64,000 nt of DNA from Caballeronia grimmiae (GCF_000698555.1 NZ_JFHE01000005.1:1-64000); one strand, 5' to 3'; numbered from the stretch's first letter, positions 37,627 through 47,116 are shown. Translations and numbers: made by a program. Notes: a model not told the origin generated them from the sequence alone.

Positions 37627-37700
37627 GCTTCAGACTCCAATTGAGTACGGTTGAGATTCACGTAGCCGGCTTCGTTTGGAGTCTGAAGCGGCGACGCTTT
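37626..37700 (-). promoter_or_regulatory. Structured metK leader, candidate RNA switch
   Basis: In the metK mRNA, CGCTTCAGACTCCAA (37690-37676) can pair perfectly over 15 bases with TTGGAGTCTGAAGCG (37640-37626). The 3' arm holds the GGAG ribosome binding site and ends at the first base of the GTG start. Upstream, AAGCG (37699-37695) can instead pair with CGCTT at the start of the 5' arm around a TCGC loop. Two exclusive stems are therefore possible. The 35-base apical part could hold a ligand pocket. I do not recognise a known SAM riboswitch core. Confidence 0.55.
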
Positions 37701-37897
37701 AGCGGATGTCCTTTCTCCGGCTTCTGCCCGATTTGATCAGGCTTCGGCCGGCTTCGCCCCGCAAGTTGTCCATTAACTCGGCGAAGGTCTTATTATACCG
37801 GTTTCCCGTGTTTTCACAGAGCCGAACGCTTGTTGTCATTCGCCCCGCGTCAATATTCCGCTCCACGCTGCCGCCCCTCTGTTCGCTGGGGCACGTC

Positions 37898-38782
37898 ATG
37901 CTAGGGCGCATCGGTGTATCGCTTGCCATTGGCTTTCTCAAGTTTCTGGCGATCATTCCTTATGGCATCACGGCCCGTTTCGGCGACGGCCTCGGCTGGC
38001 TGCTCTATCAGATTCCGAGCCGCCGCCGGCGCATCGTGCATACGAATCTGAAACTCTGCTTCCCCGAATGGACGCCCGAGCGCCGCGAGGAAGTCGCGCA
38101 GAAGCATTTCCGCCACGCTATCCGCAGCTACGTCGAGCGCAGCGTGCAATGGTTCGGCTCCGCGAAGAAGCTCGAAAAGCTGGTCGAAGTCGATAGCGCC
38201 ATCGACCTCACCGATCCCGATCTGCCGCCGACGCTGTTCCTCGGCCTGCACTTCGTCGGCATCGAGGCGGGATCGATCTTTTTGAACTACTCGCTGCATC
38301 GGCGGTGCGGATCGCTTTATCAGCCATTTTCGAATCCGCAGATCGAAGCGGTAGCGAAAGCGCAGCGCGCGCGCTTCGGCGCCGACATGGCGAGCCGCGC
38401 GGACAGCGCGCGCGTCGTGCTGCGCTGGCTGCGCGACCGCAAGCCCGTGATGCTCGGCGCGGACATGGATTACGGCATGCGCAATTCGACGTTCGTGCCG
38501 TTCTTCGGCATACCGACGTGTACGCTCACCGCCGTCGGCCGTCTCGCGAAGACAGGGAAGGCGCAAGTCGTGCCGTTCATCGGCGAAGTGTTGCCGAACT
38601 ACAAGGGTTATCGGCTGAAGGTATTCGAGCCGTGGCAGAACTACCCGACCGGCGACGACGTCGCGGACGCGCGCCGCATGAACGAATTCCTCGAAGAGCA
38701 GATTCCGCGCATTCCGGAGCAGTATTACTGGGTCCACAAGCGTTTCAAGACGCGGCCGCCCGGCGAGCCCGGCTTTTATTGA
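37898..38782 (+). CDS. lpxL: Lipid A biosynthesis acyltransferase (LpxL/HtrB family)
   Basis: The enzyme adds a secondary acyl chain to lipid A at the inner membrane. The 294-residue protein has an N-terminal membrane anchor (VSLAIGFLKFLAIIPYGI) and the catalytic HX4(D/E) motif in LHFVGIE. It also has the RYGS-like glycerophosphate region (CGSLYQPFSNPQIE) and the ADMDYGM segment. The last residues (RFKTRPPGEPGFY) are typical. The ATG giving MLGRIGVSLA was chosen; upstream frames overlap the metK promoter region. It precedes dapF and may share its transcript. Confidence 0.9.
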   Translation: MLGRIGVSLAIGFLKFLAIIPYGITARFGDGLGWLLYQIPSRRRRIVHTNLKLCFPEWTPERREEVAQKHFRHAIRSYVERSVQWFGSAKKLEKLVEVDSAIDLTDPDLPPTLFLGLHFVGIEAGSIFLNYSLHRRCGSLYQPFSNPQIEAVAKAQRARFGADMASRADSARVVLRWLRDRKPVMLGADMDYGMRNSTFVPFFGIPTCTLTAVGRLAKTGKAQVVPFIGEVLPNYKGYRLKVFEPWQNYPTGDDVADARRMNEFLEEQIPRIPEQYYWVHKRFKTRPPGEPGFY

Positions 38783-38833
38783 GCGCCGGCACGGCGTCGA
38801 ACGGCGCTGCATCGCTCACATACAATAGCGGCC

Positions 38834-39706
38834 ATGAAACTCAAGTTCACCAAGATGCAGGGCGCGGGCAACGACTTCGTCGTGCTCGACGGCTACTCGC
38901 AGACGCTCGATCCGAGCCCCGCGCAAGTGCGCGCGCTGGCCGACCGTCATTTCGGCGTGGGCGCGGACCAGTTGCTGCTCGTCGAAAAGCCGACTATCGA
39001 CGGCGTCGATTTCAAATATCGCATCTTCAATTGCGATGGCGGCGAAGTCGAGCATTGCGGCAATGGCGCGCGCTGTTTCGTGAAGTTCGTGCGCGATCGC
39101 GGCCTCACCGACGCGTCGACCATTCGCGTGCAGGTGCAGAAAGGCGTCATCACGCTGACGATGCAGGAAGACGGTGAAGTCATCGTCGATATGAGCACGC
39201 CGGTATTCGATCCGCCCGACGTGCCGTTCGACGCGCACGGTCTCGAAGGCCGCCGTGAAGGCAAGGACACGCTCTGGCCGATCGACGTGGCCGGCGAAAC
39301 GCGCTGGATCTCCGCCGTGTCGATGGGCAATCCGCACGCGGTGCAAGTAGTAGAGGATGTCGAAGCGTATCCCGTGCTGACGGAAGGCCCGCTCGTCGAG
39401 CGCCACGCGCGCTTTCCGAAGCGCGTCAACGCAGGCTTCATGCAGATCGTCGATCGCCATTCGGTCAAGTTGCGAGTCTACGAGCGCGGCGCGGGCGAAA
39501 CGCTCGCGTGCGGTACCGGGGCGTGCGCGGCGGTGGCGGCAGGCATCCGCCGCGGTCTGCTCGATTCGCCGGTGTGCGTCGAAACGCACGGCGGCACGCT
39601 GACCATCCGCTGGGACGGCGCGCGCGACGAATCCGCCGCGCTCTTCATGGCAGGCCCCGCGACAACGGTGTTCGAAGGTGAAATCGAGCTTCCCGGCATC
39701 GGCTGA
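38834..39706 (+). CDS. dapF: Diaminopimelate epimerase
   Basis: DapF converts LL- to meso-diaminopimelate for lysine and peptidoglycan synthesis. The 290-residue protein carries both catalytic cysteines in their motifs: Cys75 in EHCGNGARC and the second in [10 protein letters not shown]. The N-terminus [16 protein letters not shown] is canonical. It is the first gene of the dapF-DUF484-xerC-rlmI run, an order also found around E. coli dapF. It is intact. Confidence 0.97.
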   Translation: MKLKFTKMQGAGNDFVVLDGYSQTLDPSPAQVRALADRHFGVGADQLLLVEKPTIDGVDFKYRIFNCDGGEVEHCGNGARCFVKFVRDRGLTDASTIRVQVQKGVITLTMQEDGEVIVDMSTPVFDPPDVPFDAHGLEGRREGKDTLWPIDVAGETRWISAVSMGNPHAVQVVEDVEAYPVLTEGPLVERHARFPKRVNAGFMQIVDRHSVKLRVYERGAGETLACGTGACAAVAAGIRRGLLDSPVCVETHGGTLTIRWDGARDESAALFMAGPATTVFEGEIELPGIG

Positions 39707-39739
39707 GCCGGACCACGCATCTATCTGTATCAGGCAAAC

Positions 39740-40456
39740 ATGAATCCACGCGAAGTCGCCGACTATCTGATCGAGAACCCCGATTTTTTCGTCGAGCACG
39801 CTGAACTGCTCGGCACCATCCGGCTGTCGAATCCGCATGGCAAGGCCGCTGTGTCGCTGCAGGAACGGCAGATGGAAATGCTGCGCGACAAGAACAAGCA
39901 ACTGGAACGGCGTCTCGCCGAACTGCTGCGCTACGGCCACGAAAACGACAGCATTTCAACGAAGTTCAACCGCTGGACCACGCGCGTGATCGGTCAGCGC
40001 GATCCGTACGCGTTGCCCGCCACCATTAGCGGCGGCCTGTGCGAAGTCTTCGACGTGCCGCACGCCGCACTGCGCGTGTGGGATGTCGACGAAGCGTACC
40101 GCCAGGCCGATTTCGCGCGTCACGTCGGCGAGGAAGTGCGCATTTTCGCGCATAGTCTGGATGCGCCTTACTGCGGCGCGAACAGCGGTTTCGCGGCGGC
40201 GCAGTGGCTGGGCGCGGCGAATTCGGCATCGGCGACGAGCGGCGCGGCGGGCGGCGCATCCGCCGAGCGCGGCGTTCAGTCGGTTGCGCTGCTCGCCTTG
40301 CGCGACCCGCAAGCCGGCCCGGATGCGCCCGCGTTCGGCCTGCTGGTGATGGGATCGCCCGATGCGCGCCGTTTCCACGACGGCATGGCCACCGATTTCC
40401 TCACGCAGATCGGCGTGCTGGCCAGCGCGGCGCTGAGCCGTCTGCTGCCGAACTGA
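39740..40456 (+). CDS. DUF484 family protein
   Basis: The 238-residue protein shows the DUF484 N-terminus VADYLIENPDFFVEHAELL followed by a coiled coil (LQERQMEMLRDKNKQLERRL) and a GAF-like C-terminal domain. E. coli has the homologue YigA between dapF and xerC, the same position as here. The function is unknown; a role linked to XerC is suggested only by synteny. An alanine/glycine-rich loop (SATSGAAGGASA) is an inserted segment. Confidence 0.85.
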   Translation: MNPREVADYLIENPDFFVEHAELLGTIRLSNPHGKAAVSLQERQMEMLRDKNKQLERRLAELLRYGHENDSISTKFNRWTTRVIGQRDPYALPATISGGLCEVFDVPHAALRVWDVDEAYRQADFARHVGEEVRIFAHSLDAPYCGANSGFAAAQWLGAANSASATSGAAGGASAERGVQSVALLALRDPQAGPDAPAFGLLVMGSPDARRFHDGMATDFLTQIGVLASAALSRLLPN

Positions 40457-40463
40457 GCCACTC

Positions 40464-41405
40464 ATGACCGACGCCGCCGACAACGCGCCAGGCGATCCGA
40501 TCGCCGCCTATCTGGCGATGCTCGAGCACGAGCGGCGTCTCTCCGAACACACGCTGCGCGGCTACACCTACGAACTCGGCGAACTCCGCGCGATCGCGAA
40601 AGGCCGCCCGCTCGAAACGCTGGTCGCGGCGGACATACGCGGCGCGGTCGTTCGGGCGCACGCGGCGGGACTGTCGTCGCGCTCGATTGCGCATCGGTTG
40701 TCGGCCTGGCGCGCGTTCTATCGATGGCTCGCCGAGCGCGTCCCGATGCCCGCGAATCCGGTCGCGACCGTGCGCGCGCCCAAGCGCGAGAAAACGCTGC
40801 CGAAGGCGCTTTCCGTCGATGACGCCATGACGCTGATGGACGCGCCGCAAGCCGGCACGCCCGAAGCGCTGCGCGATCACGCGATCCTCGAGCTCTTTTA
40901 TTCGTCTGGATTGCGGCTCGCGGAGCTCGTCGGACTGGATGTTCAGTTCGTCGAGAAAGACGGTTATCGGTCGGCGGGCTGGCTCGATCTCGCGCACGAG
41001 GAAGTGACCGTGCTCGGCAAGGGCGGTCGGCGGCGTTCGGTGCCGGTCGGCCGCAAGGCGATCGACGCACTGCGCGCGTGGATCGAGGTCCGCGATCAGT
41101 TCATCCGGCTCGATCCGCATCCGCTCTTTCTGTCGGTGCGCGGCAATCGCATGTCGCCGGGCGTCGTGCGCGAGCGCGTCAAGCGCATCGCGTTGATGGC
41201 CGGCATCCCGACGAACGTTCATCCGCACGTGCTGCGCCATTCGTTCGCCACGCACGTGCTGCAGTCGAGCGGCGATCTGCGCGCGGTGCAGGAACTGCTC
41301 GGCCATGCGAGCATCACCGCGACGCAGGTTTATACGTCGCTCGATTTCCAGCATCTCGCCCGCGTCTACGACTCGGCGCATCCGCGCGCAAAGAAGCGCG
41401 ACTAA
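40464..41405 (+). CDS. xerC: Tyrosine recombinase XerC
   Basis: XerC with XerD resolves chromosome dimers at dif. The 313-residue protein has the N-terminal SAM-like domain and all catalytic residues: Arg151 (SSGLRLAEL), Lys186, His255 and Arg258 (HVLRHSFATH), His281 (LGHAS) and Tyr290 (VYTSLDF). The gene starts 7 bases after the DUF484 stop, indicating an operon. It is intact and housekeeping, distinct from the island integrase. Confidence 0.96.
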   Translation: MTDAADNAPGDPIAAYLAMLEHERRLSEHTLRGYTYELGELRAIAKGRPLETLVAADIRGAVVRAHAAGLSSRSIAHRLSAWRAFYRWLAERVPMPANPVATVRAPKREKTLPKALSVDDAMTLMDAPQAGTPEALRDHAILELFYSSGLRLAELVGLDVQFVEKDGYRSAGWLDLAHEEVTVLGKGGRRRSVPVGRKAIDALRAWIEVRDQFIRLDPHPLFLSVRGNRMSPGVVRERVKRIALMAGIPTNVHPHVLRHSFATHVLQSSGDLRAVQELLGHASITATQVYTSLDFQHLARVYDSAHPRAKKRD

Positions 41406-41439
41406 CTTCGGGCGCGCCTCGCGCGCTCTCATCTACGCA

Positions 41440-42639
41440 ATGAATACCATCACGCTCAAACCGGCGAAGGACAAGTCGCTCGTCCGCCGCCATCCGTGGA
41501 TTTACGCGAACGCCATCGCGCGCGTCGACGGCAATCCCGCGCCTGGCGCGACCGTCACCGTGCGCGCCGCCGACGGCCGTTTTCTAGCGCGGGCATCGTA
41601 CAGTCCGCATTCGCAGATTCGTGCGCGCGTCTGGACCTTCGACGAAGCCGAGCCCGTCGATCACGCTTTCTTCAAGCGGCGCGTGCAGCGCGCGGTCGCG
41701 CATCGGCAATCGATGATTCGCGATACTGGCGCGACGCGTCTCGTCTTCGGCGAAGCGGACGGCTTGCCGGGACTGATCGTCGATTACTACGTCGCGGATC
41801 AGGGCGCGCACTCGCAACTCGTCTGCCAGTTCATGGCGACGGGCGTCGAAACGTGGAAGGACGCGATCGTGCAGGCGCTCATCGCGGCGACCGGCTGCCC
41901 GAACGTCTACGAGCGCTCGGACGTATCGATCCGCCAGAAGGAAGGGCTCGAGCAAATCACCGGTGTGCTTGCCGGCGAGCCGCCGCCCGAGACGCTCATC
42001 ACGAACGAATGCGGCGTGCGTTATCACGTCGACGTGCGCAACGGCCACAAGACAGGCTTCTACGTCGACCAGCGCGATAACCGCGTGCTCGTGCAGCAGA
42101 ACGCGCAAGGCCGCGAAGTGCTCAACTGCTTCTGCTACACGGGCGGTTTCTCGCTGGCCGCGCTGAAGGGCGGGGCGACGCGCGTCGTCTCGGTCGATTC
42201 ATCGGGCGAGGCGCTCGCGCTGGCGCGGGAGAACGTGAAGGCCAACGGCTTTGATGCGGACAAAGCCGAATGGCTCGACGCCGACGCCTTCAAGACGCTG
42301 CGCCGTCTCTACGACGAAGGCCAGCGCTTCGACCTGATCGTGCTCGATCCGCCGAAGTTCGCGCCGTCGCGCGAAACCGTCGATCGGGCCGCGCGGGCCT
42401 ACAAGGACATCAACCTGAGCGGCTTCAAGCTGCTGCGTCCGGGCGGCCTGCTCTTCACCTATTCGTGCTCCGGCGCGATCGATTCGGAGCTGTTTCAGAA
42501 GATCGTCGCGGGCGCCGCCGCCGATGCCCGCGTCGATGCGCGCATCCTCAAACGGTTGGGCGCGGGCGTCGATCATCCGCTGCTGACGGCGTTTCCCGAA
42601 GGCGAGTACCTGAAAGGGCTGCTGTTGCAAATCGCGTGA
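41440..42639 (+). CDS. rlmI: 23S rRNA m5C methyltransferase RlmI-type
   Basis: RlmI methylates a cytosine in 23S rRNA. The 399-residue protein begins with a PUA domain (NTITLKPAKDKSLVRRHPWI). A Rossmann-fold methyltransferase follows with the SAM-binding LNCFCYTGGFSLAALKGGA and the catalytic LDPPKFAPSR; a conserved cysteine follows in FTYSCSGAI. The ATG was chosen because it starts the PUA domain; the frame upstream overlaps xerC. It is 35 bases after xerC. The exact target nucleotide is inferred from family assignment. Confidence 0.9.
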   Translation: MNTITLKPAKDKSLVRRHPWIYANAIARVDGNPAPGATVTVRAADGRFLARASYSPHSQIRARVWTFDEAEPVDHAFFKRRVQRAVAHRQSMIRDTGATRLVFGEADGLPGLIVDYYVADQGAHSQLVCQFMATGVETWKDAIVQALIAATGCPNVYERSDVSIRQKEGLEQITGVLAGEPPPETLITNECGVRYHVDVRNGHKTGFYVDQRDNRVLVQQNAQGREVLNCFCYTGGFSLAALKGGATRVVSVDSSGEALALARENVKANGFDADKAEWLDADAFKTLRRLYDEGQRFDLIVLDPPKFAPSRETVDRAARAYKDINLSGFKLLRPGGLLFTYSCSGAIDSELFQKIVAGAAADARVDARILKRLGAGVDHPLLTAFPEGEYLKGLLLQIA

Positions 42640-42746
42640 ACGGCCTTATTTGAGCGCGATGGCAGGCGCAGCATCGGCTTGACGAATATGTTCCAATAGG
42701 CGATTCGACGCGATTCCCGAACACTGACAAGGAAACAGGCGACACC

Positions 42747-43820
42747 ATGATTCCCGTAACCATCCTGACCGGCTTCCTCGGCAGCGGAAAGACGACGCTG
42801 CTCAAGCGCATTCTGAACGAGAAGCACGGCATGAAGATCGCCGTGATCGAGAACGAGTTCGGCGAAGAGAACATCGACAACGAAATTCTCGTGCAGGACA
42901 CGAACGAGCAGATCATTCAGATGAGCAACGGCTGCATCTGCTGCACGATTCGCGGCGATCTGGCGCGTGCGCTCGAAGACCTGGCGAACCGCAAGAAGGC
43001 CGGCACGCTCGACTTCGACCGCGTGGTGATCGAAACCACCGGCCTCGCGAATCCGGGCCCGGTCGCGCAGACGTTCTTCATGGATAACACCGTCGCCGAC
43101 GAATTCCTGCTCGACGCGATCATCACGCTCGTCGATGCCAAGCACGCGAACACGCAGCTCGATCAGCAGGAAGTGGTGCAGCGCCAGGTCGGCTTTGCGG
43201 ATCGCCTGTTCATCACGAAGTCCGATCTCGTCGACGCAGACGCGCTCGAGGCGCTGAAGCATCGCCTGCTGCACATGAACCCGCGCGCCGCGATCAAGGT
43301 CGTCAATTTCGGCGAAGCGGACATCAAGGAAATCTTCGATCTGCGCGGCTTCAATCTGAACTCGAAGCTGGAAATCGATCCGGACTTCCTCGCGGAAGAC
43401 GATCACGATCACGCGCATGACCACGATCACGCGCACGACCACGATCACGACCATGAGACTTGCGGTCACGATCACAGCCACGATCACGAGCATCACCATC
43501 ATCATCACGCGCATCACGATGACAAGATCAAGTCGTTCGTGTATCGCAGCGACAAGCCGTTCGATCCGAACCGTCTCGAAGACTTCCTCGGCGGCATTCT
43601 GCAGATCTACGGCGAACGGCTGCTGCGCTACAAGGGCGTGCTGTATATGAAGGGCGTGGATCGCAAGGTCGTGTTTCAGGGCGTCCATCAGATGATGGGC
43701 AGCGACCTCGCGGGCAAGTGGCTGCCGGTCGAGAAGAAGAACAGCAAGATGGTGTTCATCGGTATCGAACTGCCGAAGGACCTCATCACCGACGGCCTCG
43801 ACGCCTGTCTCGTGAAGTGA
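42747..43820 (+). CDS. CobW/COG0523 GTPase with a His-rich metal-binding loop
   Basis: The 357-residue P-loop GTPase belongs to the COG0523 metallochaperone group, some of which insert zinc into target proteins. It has the Walker A GFLGSGKTTL (9-18), the metal-binding NGCICC (61-66) and a C-terminal CobW domain. An extraordinary loop at about 218-259 is built of repeated His-Asp pairs and a run of six His, with one Cys. This loop should bind several zinc, nickel or cobalt ions. The gene lies upstream of dksA; no Zur-type operator was found in the 107-base leader. A terminator follows. Confidence 0.93.
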   Translation: MIPVTILTGFLGSGKTTLLKRILNEKHGMKIAVIENEFGEENIDNEILVQDTNEQIIQMSNGCICCTIRGDLARALEDLANRKKAGTLDFDRVVIETTGLANPGPVAQTFFMDNTVADEFLLDAIITLVDAKHANTQLDQQEVVQRQVGFADRLFITKSDLVDADALEALKHRLLHMNPRAAIKVVNFGEADIKEIFDLRGFNLNSKLEIDPDFLAEDDHDHAHDHDHAHDHDHDHETCGHDHSHDHEHHHHHHAHHDDKIKSFVYRSDKPFDPNRLEDFLGGILQIYGERLLRYKGVLYMKGVDRKVVFQGVHQMMGSDLAGKWLPVEKKNSKMVFIGIELPKDLITDGLDACLVK

Positions 43821-43899
43821 TGCGCAATGGATGCGTGTCCGGCACGCATCTGGCTTGCACGTGCGACAGCGCCTCACGGCGCAACGCATGAAACGATGA

Positions 43900-43934
43900 A
43901 ACGCCGCCGTGAATTTTCGCGTGCGGCGTTTTTC
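43900..43934 (+). terminator. Terminator after the CobW-type gene
   Basis: AACGCCGC and GCGGCGTT pair around a 15-base loop and are followed by TTT. Confidence 0.7.
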
Positions 43935-44379
43935 GTGATGCTTTTCTTTCGCGATGTGTAATCACGCCCACGAACGGACATCGCTTTTTGCACGTTCAGG
44001 CGTTATATTTTTGAGATTCCGACAATTTTTGACAGGGTTTTCCGTAGGTTTAGTCGGAAATTGCGGTTCAGTTACAATACAGCCCCACTGGAGAAGGGCA
44101 GATCCGATCGGCGCGCGTCGCAAGCGCTTTACCGTCGGGTTTCAGAAGAAGGGATGTCCCGAGGGACGATGTCTCGACTGGCCGGGGAGGGCCGGTCAGG
44201 CGGAGCGCCAGGCGGGCCGCGAGTTGCCGGAGTGCAGCCACGGAGCAGCATCCAATATCGGTTTCCAGAGGAGTTCGGCCCCGCATCGAGTGTCGCGTGA
44301 TGCCAAAACGCTGCAGGCATGCGGGTAACGCAAGTGCGGGCGTCGCGAAGACATCGCCCTACATTGAAGAAGCAAGCAG
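43935..44379 (+). promoter_or_regulatory. dksA promoter region and long leader
   Basis: This 445-base stretch carries no convincing gene. Two possible promoter elements are a TTGACA at 44028-44033 and a TACAAT at 44073-44078, which are not spaced with each other in the standard way. If transcription starts near 44085, the dksA mRNA has a leader close to 300 bases, with many GC-rich repeats. Possible post-transcriptional control is an inference. Confidence 0.45.
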
Positions 44380-44796
44380 ATGACAACGAAACTCTTGACC
44401 GAAGCCGAAATCCTGAAGATGAGCGAGAAGGACTACATGAACGAGGAACAACTCGCCTTCTTCAAGAACCGGCTCGAGCAGTTGCAAGCGGACATTCTCA
44501 AGAATGCCGGCCAGACGACGGAAAATCTGCGGGAAACGGTGATCGTGCCGGACCCGGCGGACCGCGCAACCATCGAGGAAGAGCATGCACTGGAACTGCG
44601 CACGCGCGACCGTGAGCGCAAGCTTCTGAAGAAGGTGCAGCAGTCGCTCGCGCGCATCGAATCCGGCGATTACGGCTGGTGCGAGGAAACGGGCGAGCCG
44701 ATCGGGATTCCGCGCCTGATCGCGCGTCCGACCGCCACGCTCTCGCTCGAAGCGCAAGAACGGCGCGAACTGCGCCAGAAGCTCTTCGGCGACTGA
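44380..44796 (+). CDS. dksA: RNA polymerase-binding transcription factor DksA
   Basis: DksA binds the secondary channel of RNA polymerase and, with ppGpp, controls ribosomal and amino acid promoters. The 138-residue protein has the coiled coil with the conserved tip DPADRA (Asp58 and Asp61) and the helical region EEEHALELRTRDRERKLL. The C-terminal globule has only Cys101; the other zinc-ligand positions are Thr104, Ser122 and Ala125 instead of cysteine. This makes it a zinc-independent DksA type. Its neighbour is the His-rich CobW GTPase. A strong terminator follows. Confidence 0.95.
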   Translation: MTTKLLTEAEILKMSEKDYMNEEQLAFFKNRLEQLQADILKNAGQTTENLRETVIVPDPADRATIEEEHALELRTRDRERKLLKKVQQSLARIESGDYGWCEETGEPIGIPRLIARPTATLSLEAQERRELRQKLFGD

Positions 44797-44888
44797 AGCG
44801 CGCGCCGCCTGCGGTGAGATCGCGGGGTCGCCCCGCGACGGGGGAATCGCCGCCGCGAGAAATGGCTGTTCATCCCGCAGCCACTTGA

Positions 44889-44917
44889 AAAGGCACACGA
44901 TCGACGTGTGCCTTTTT
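44889..44917 (+). terminator. Terminator after dksA
   Basis: AAAGGCACACG and CGTGTGCCTTT pair around ATCGA and are followed by T5, with a matching A run upstream. Confidence 0.9.
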
Positions 44918-44953
44918 GCTTATCCGGCGCCGTCGTCACGCTGCGCTCGCACA

Positions 44954-44980
44954 CTTGATAAATCGCGCCACGCCCTAAGA
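44954..44980 (+). promoter_or_regulatory. Candidate heat-shock (sigma-32) promoter of hslVU
   Basis: CTTGATA followed after 12 bases by CCCTAAGA resembles the sigma-32 pattern (CTTGAAA, 11-16 bases, CCCCATNT). It lies about 170 bases upstream of hslV, a known heat-shock operon. The match is partial. Confidence 0.4.
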
Positions 44981-45150
44981 TAAACAAAACGCGCCTGCTC
45001 AAAGCAAGGCGCGCGCGCGGCGCCGTACGCCTTTCGCCTCATCGGCCGGCGGAACCCCGCGCCGTGCACTCCATCGAATTCTCGACTGCGTGGCGGCTCG
45101 ACAGTCTTCGCGAAGCCGCCCGCGTTCTTCTGTTTTCTTAAGGAACGCAC

Positions 45151-45687
45151 ATGGAACAATTTCACGGCACGACCATCGTCTCCGTGCGGCGCGGCGGCAA
45201 AGTCGCGTTGGGCGGCGATGGTCAGGTGACGCTCGGCAACATCGTCATGAAGGGCGGCGCCAGAAAAGTGCGCCGCATCTATGGCGGCAAGGTGCTGGTC
45301 GGATTCGCCGGCGGCACCGCCGACGCGTTCTCGCTGCTCGACCGCTTCGAAGCCAAGCTCGAAAAGCACCAAGGCAATCTCACGCGCGCCGCCGTCGAAC
45401 TCGCCAAGGACTGGCGCACCGACCGCATGCTGCGCCGGCTCGAAGCCATGCTCATCACCGCGGACAAGGACGCGACGCTCGTCATCACCGGCAACGGCGA
45501 CGTGCTCGATCCCGAAAACGGCATCTGCGCGATCGGCTCCGGCGGCGCCTACGCCCAGGCCGCCGCGCAGGCGCTTGCGGAAAACACCGAACTCGCGCCG
45601 CGCGATATCGTCGAGAAAGCGCTGACGATCGCCGGCGATATGTGCATCTATACCAATCACAATCGCGTCATCGAGACGATCGAATAA
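45151..45687 (+). CDS. hslV: ATP-dependent protease subunit HslV
   Basis: HslV is the proteasome-like peptidase of the HslVU complex. The 178-residue protein has the N-terminal threonine pair in GTTIVSVRR; here a six-residue propeptide (MEQFHG) precedes Thr7, as in other Burkholderiaceae. Also present are the conserved GGDGQVTLG and the C-terminal [13 protein letters not shown] ribosome binding site TAAGGAA precedes the ATG. It overlaps no gene but lies just 11 bases before hslU, forming an operon. Confidence 0.97.
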   Translation: MEQFHGTTIVSVRRGGKVALGGDGQVTLGNIVMKGGARKVRRIYGGKVLVGFAGGTADAFSLLDRFEAKLEKHQGNLTRAAVELAKDWRTDRMLRRLEAMLITADKDATLVITGNGDVLDPENGICAIGSGGAYAQAAAQALAENTELAPRDIVEKALTIAGDMCIYTNHNRVIETIE

Positions 45688-45698
45688 AGGACCCCGCG

Positions 45699-47036
45699 AT
45701 GACCACCATGACTCCCTCCGAAATCGTCTCCGAACTCGACAAACACATCATCGGGCAGGGACGCGCGAAGAAAGCCGTCGCCGTCGCGCTGCGCAACCGC
45801 TGGCGCCGTCAGCAGGTCGCGGAGCCGCTGCGTCAGGAAATCACGCCGAAGAACATTCTGATGATCGGGCCGACGGGCGTCGGCAAGACCGAAATCGCGC
45901 GGCGTCTCGCGAAACTCGCGGACGCGCCGTTCATCAAGATTGAAGCGACCAAGTTCACCGAAGTCGGCTACGTGGGCCGCGATGTCGACAGTATCGTGCG
46001 CGATCTGATTGAGATTTCCGTGAAGCAGACGCGTGAATCGGAAATGAAGAAGGTTCGCACGAAGGCCGAGGATCGCGCCGAAGACCGCATCCTCGACATT
46101 CTGCTGCCGACGGCGCGGCCGGTCGGTTTCGGCGCGGCGGAAACCACGAGCGAAGGCGACAACACGACGCGCCAGACCTTCCGCAAGCGTCTGCGGGAAG
46201 GCGCGCTGGACGACAAGGAAATCGAGCTCGACGTGGAAATGCCGCAAGCCGGCATGGACATCATGGGGCCGCCGGGCATGGAGGACATGACCGAGCAGAT
46301 TCGCTCGATGTTCGCGAACATCGGCGGCGGCAAGAAGACGCGTCGGAAAGTGAAGGTCAAGGAAGCGCTCAAGCTCCTGACCGACGAGGAAGCCGGCAAG
46401 TTGCTCAACGACGAAGAGGTCAAGAGCCGGGCGGTTCAGAATGTCGAGCAGAACGGCATCGTGTTTCTGGATGAAATCGACAAGATCGCGTCGCGCAGCG
46501 AAGTCGGCGGGGCGGAAGTGTCGCGTGCGGGCGTGCAGCGGGATTTGCTGCCGCTCGTCGAAGGCACGACGATCAACACCAAGTACGGGATGATCAAGAC
46601 GGATCACATTCTCTTCATCGCGAGCGGCGCGTTCCATCTCGCGAAGCCGAGCGACCTCATCCCCGAATTGCAGGGCCGTTTCCCGATCCGCGTCGAACTC
46701 GATTCGCTTTCGGTGCAGGACTTCGAATCGATCCTGAATTCGACCGATGCCAGCCTCGTCAAGCAGTACAAGGCGCTGCTCGCAACTGAAGAGGTCGAAC
46801 TCGATTTCGCCGACGACGGCATCCGCCGGCTTGCCGAAATCGCGTACTCGGTCAACGAGAAGACGGAGAACATCGGGGCGCGGCGGCTTTATACGGTCAT
46901 TGAGAAGCTGCTGGAAGAAGTGTCGTTCGCGGCGGGCAATCACACGGGCCAGCCGGTGAAGATCGATGCGGCTTACGTCGATCGTGCGTTGGGCGAAGTG
47001 GCGCAGGACGAGGATTTGTCGCGGTACGTGCTGTAA
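45699..47036 (+). CDS. hslU: ATP-dependent protease ATPase subunit HslU
   Basis: HslU unfolds substrates and feeds them to HslV. The 445-residue AAA+ protein has the Walker [19 protein letters not shown], the pore loop [19 protein letters not shown], an inserted I domain (about 110-240), Walker [13 protein letters not shown], and the C-terminal activation tail ending EDLSRYVL that docks into HslV. The ATG at 45699 follows AAAGGACC; an ATG three codons later is also possible. A terminator lies shortly after the stop. Confidence 0.97.
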   Translation: MTTMTPSEIVSELDKHIIGQGRAKKAVAVALRNRWRRQQVAEPLRQEITPKNILMIGPTGVGKTEIARRLAKLADAPFIKIEATKFTEVGYVGRDVDSIVRDLIEISVKQTRESEMKKVRTKAEDRAEDRILDILLPTARPVGFGAAETTSEGDNTTRQTFRKRLREGALDDKEIELDVEMPQAGMDIMGPPGMEDMTEQIRSMFANIGGGKKTRRKVKVKEALKLLTDEEAGKLLNDEEVKSRAVQNVEQNGIVFLDEIDKIASRSEVGGAEVSRAGVQRDLLPLVEGTTINTKYGMIKTDHILFIASGAFHLAKPSDLIPELQGRFPIRVELDSLSVQDFESILNSTDASLVKQYKALLATEEVELDFADDGIRRLAEIAYSVNEKTENIGARRLYTVIEKLLEEVSFAAGNHTGQPVKIDAAYVDRALGEVAQDEDLSRYVL

Positions 47037-47054
47037 GGGGAATCGCCGACGAGC

Positions 47055-47081
47055 AAACCGGGCCGCGCGCCCGGTTTTTTT
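47055..47081 (+). terminator. Terminator after hslU
   Basis: AACCGGGC and GCCCGGTT pair around a short CGCGC loop and are followed by T6. Confidence 0.85.
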
Positions 47082-47116
47082 ACGCCCGCGCTCACGGGCC
47101 GCGAAAGCGACAGGCG

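Noticed and set aside
43398..43525. Short repeated GATCACGATCACGCG-like units that look like a direct repeat or CRISPR
   Set aside because: They lie in frame in the CobW gene and encode the His-Asp loop. There are no spacers or cas genes.
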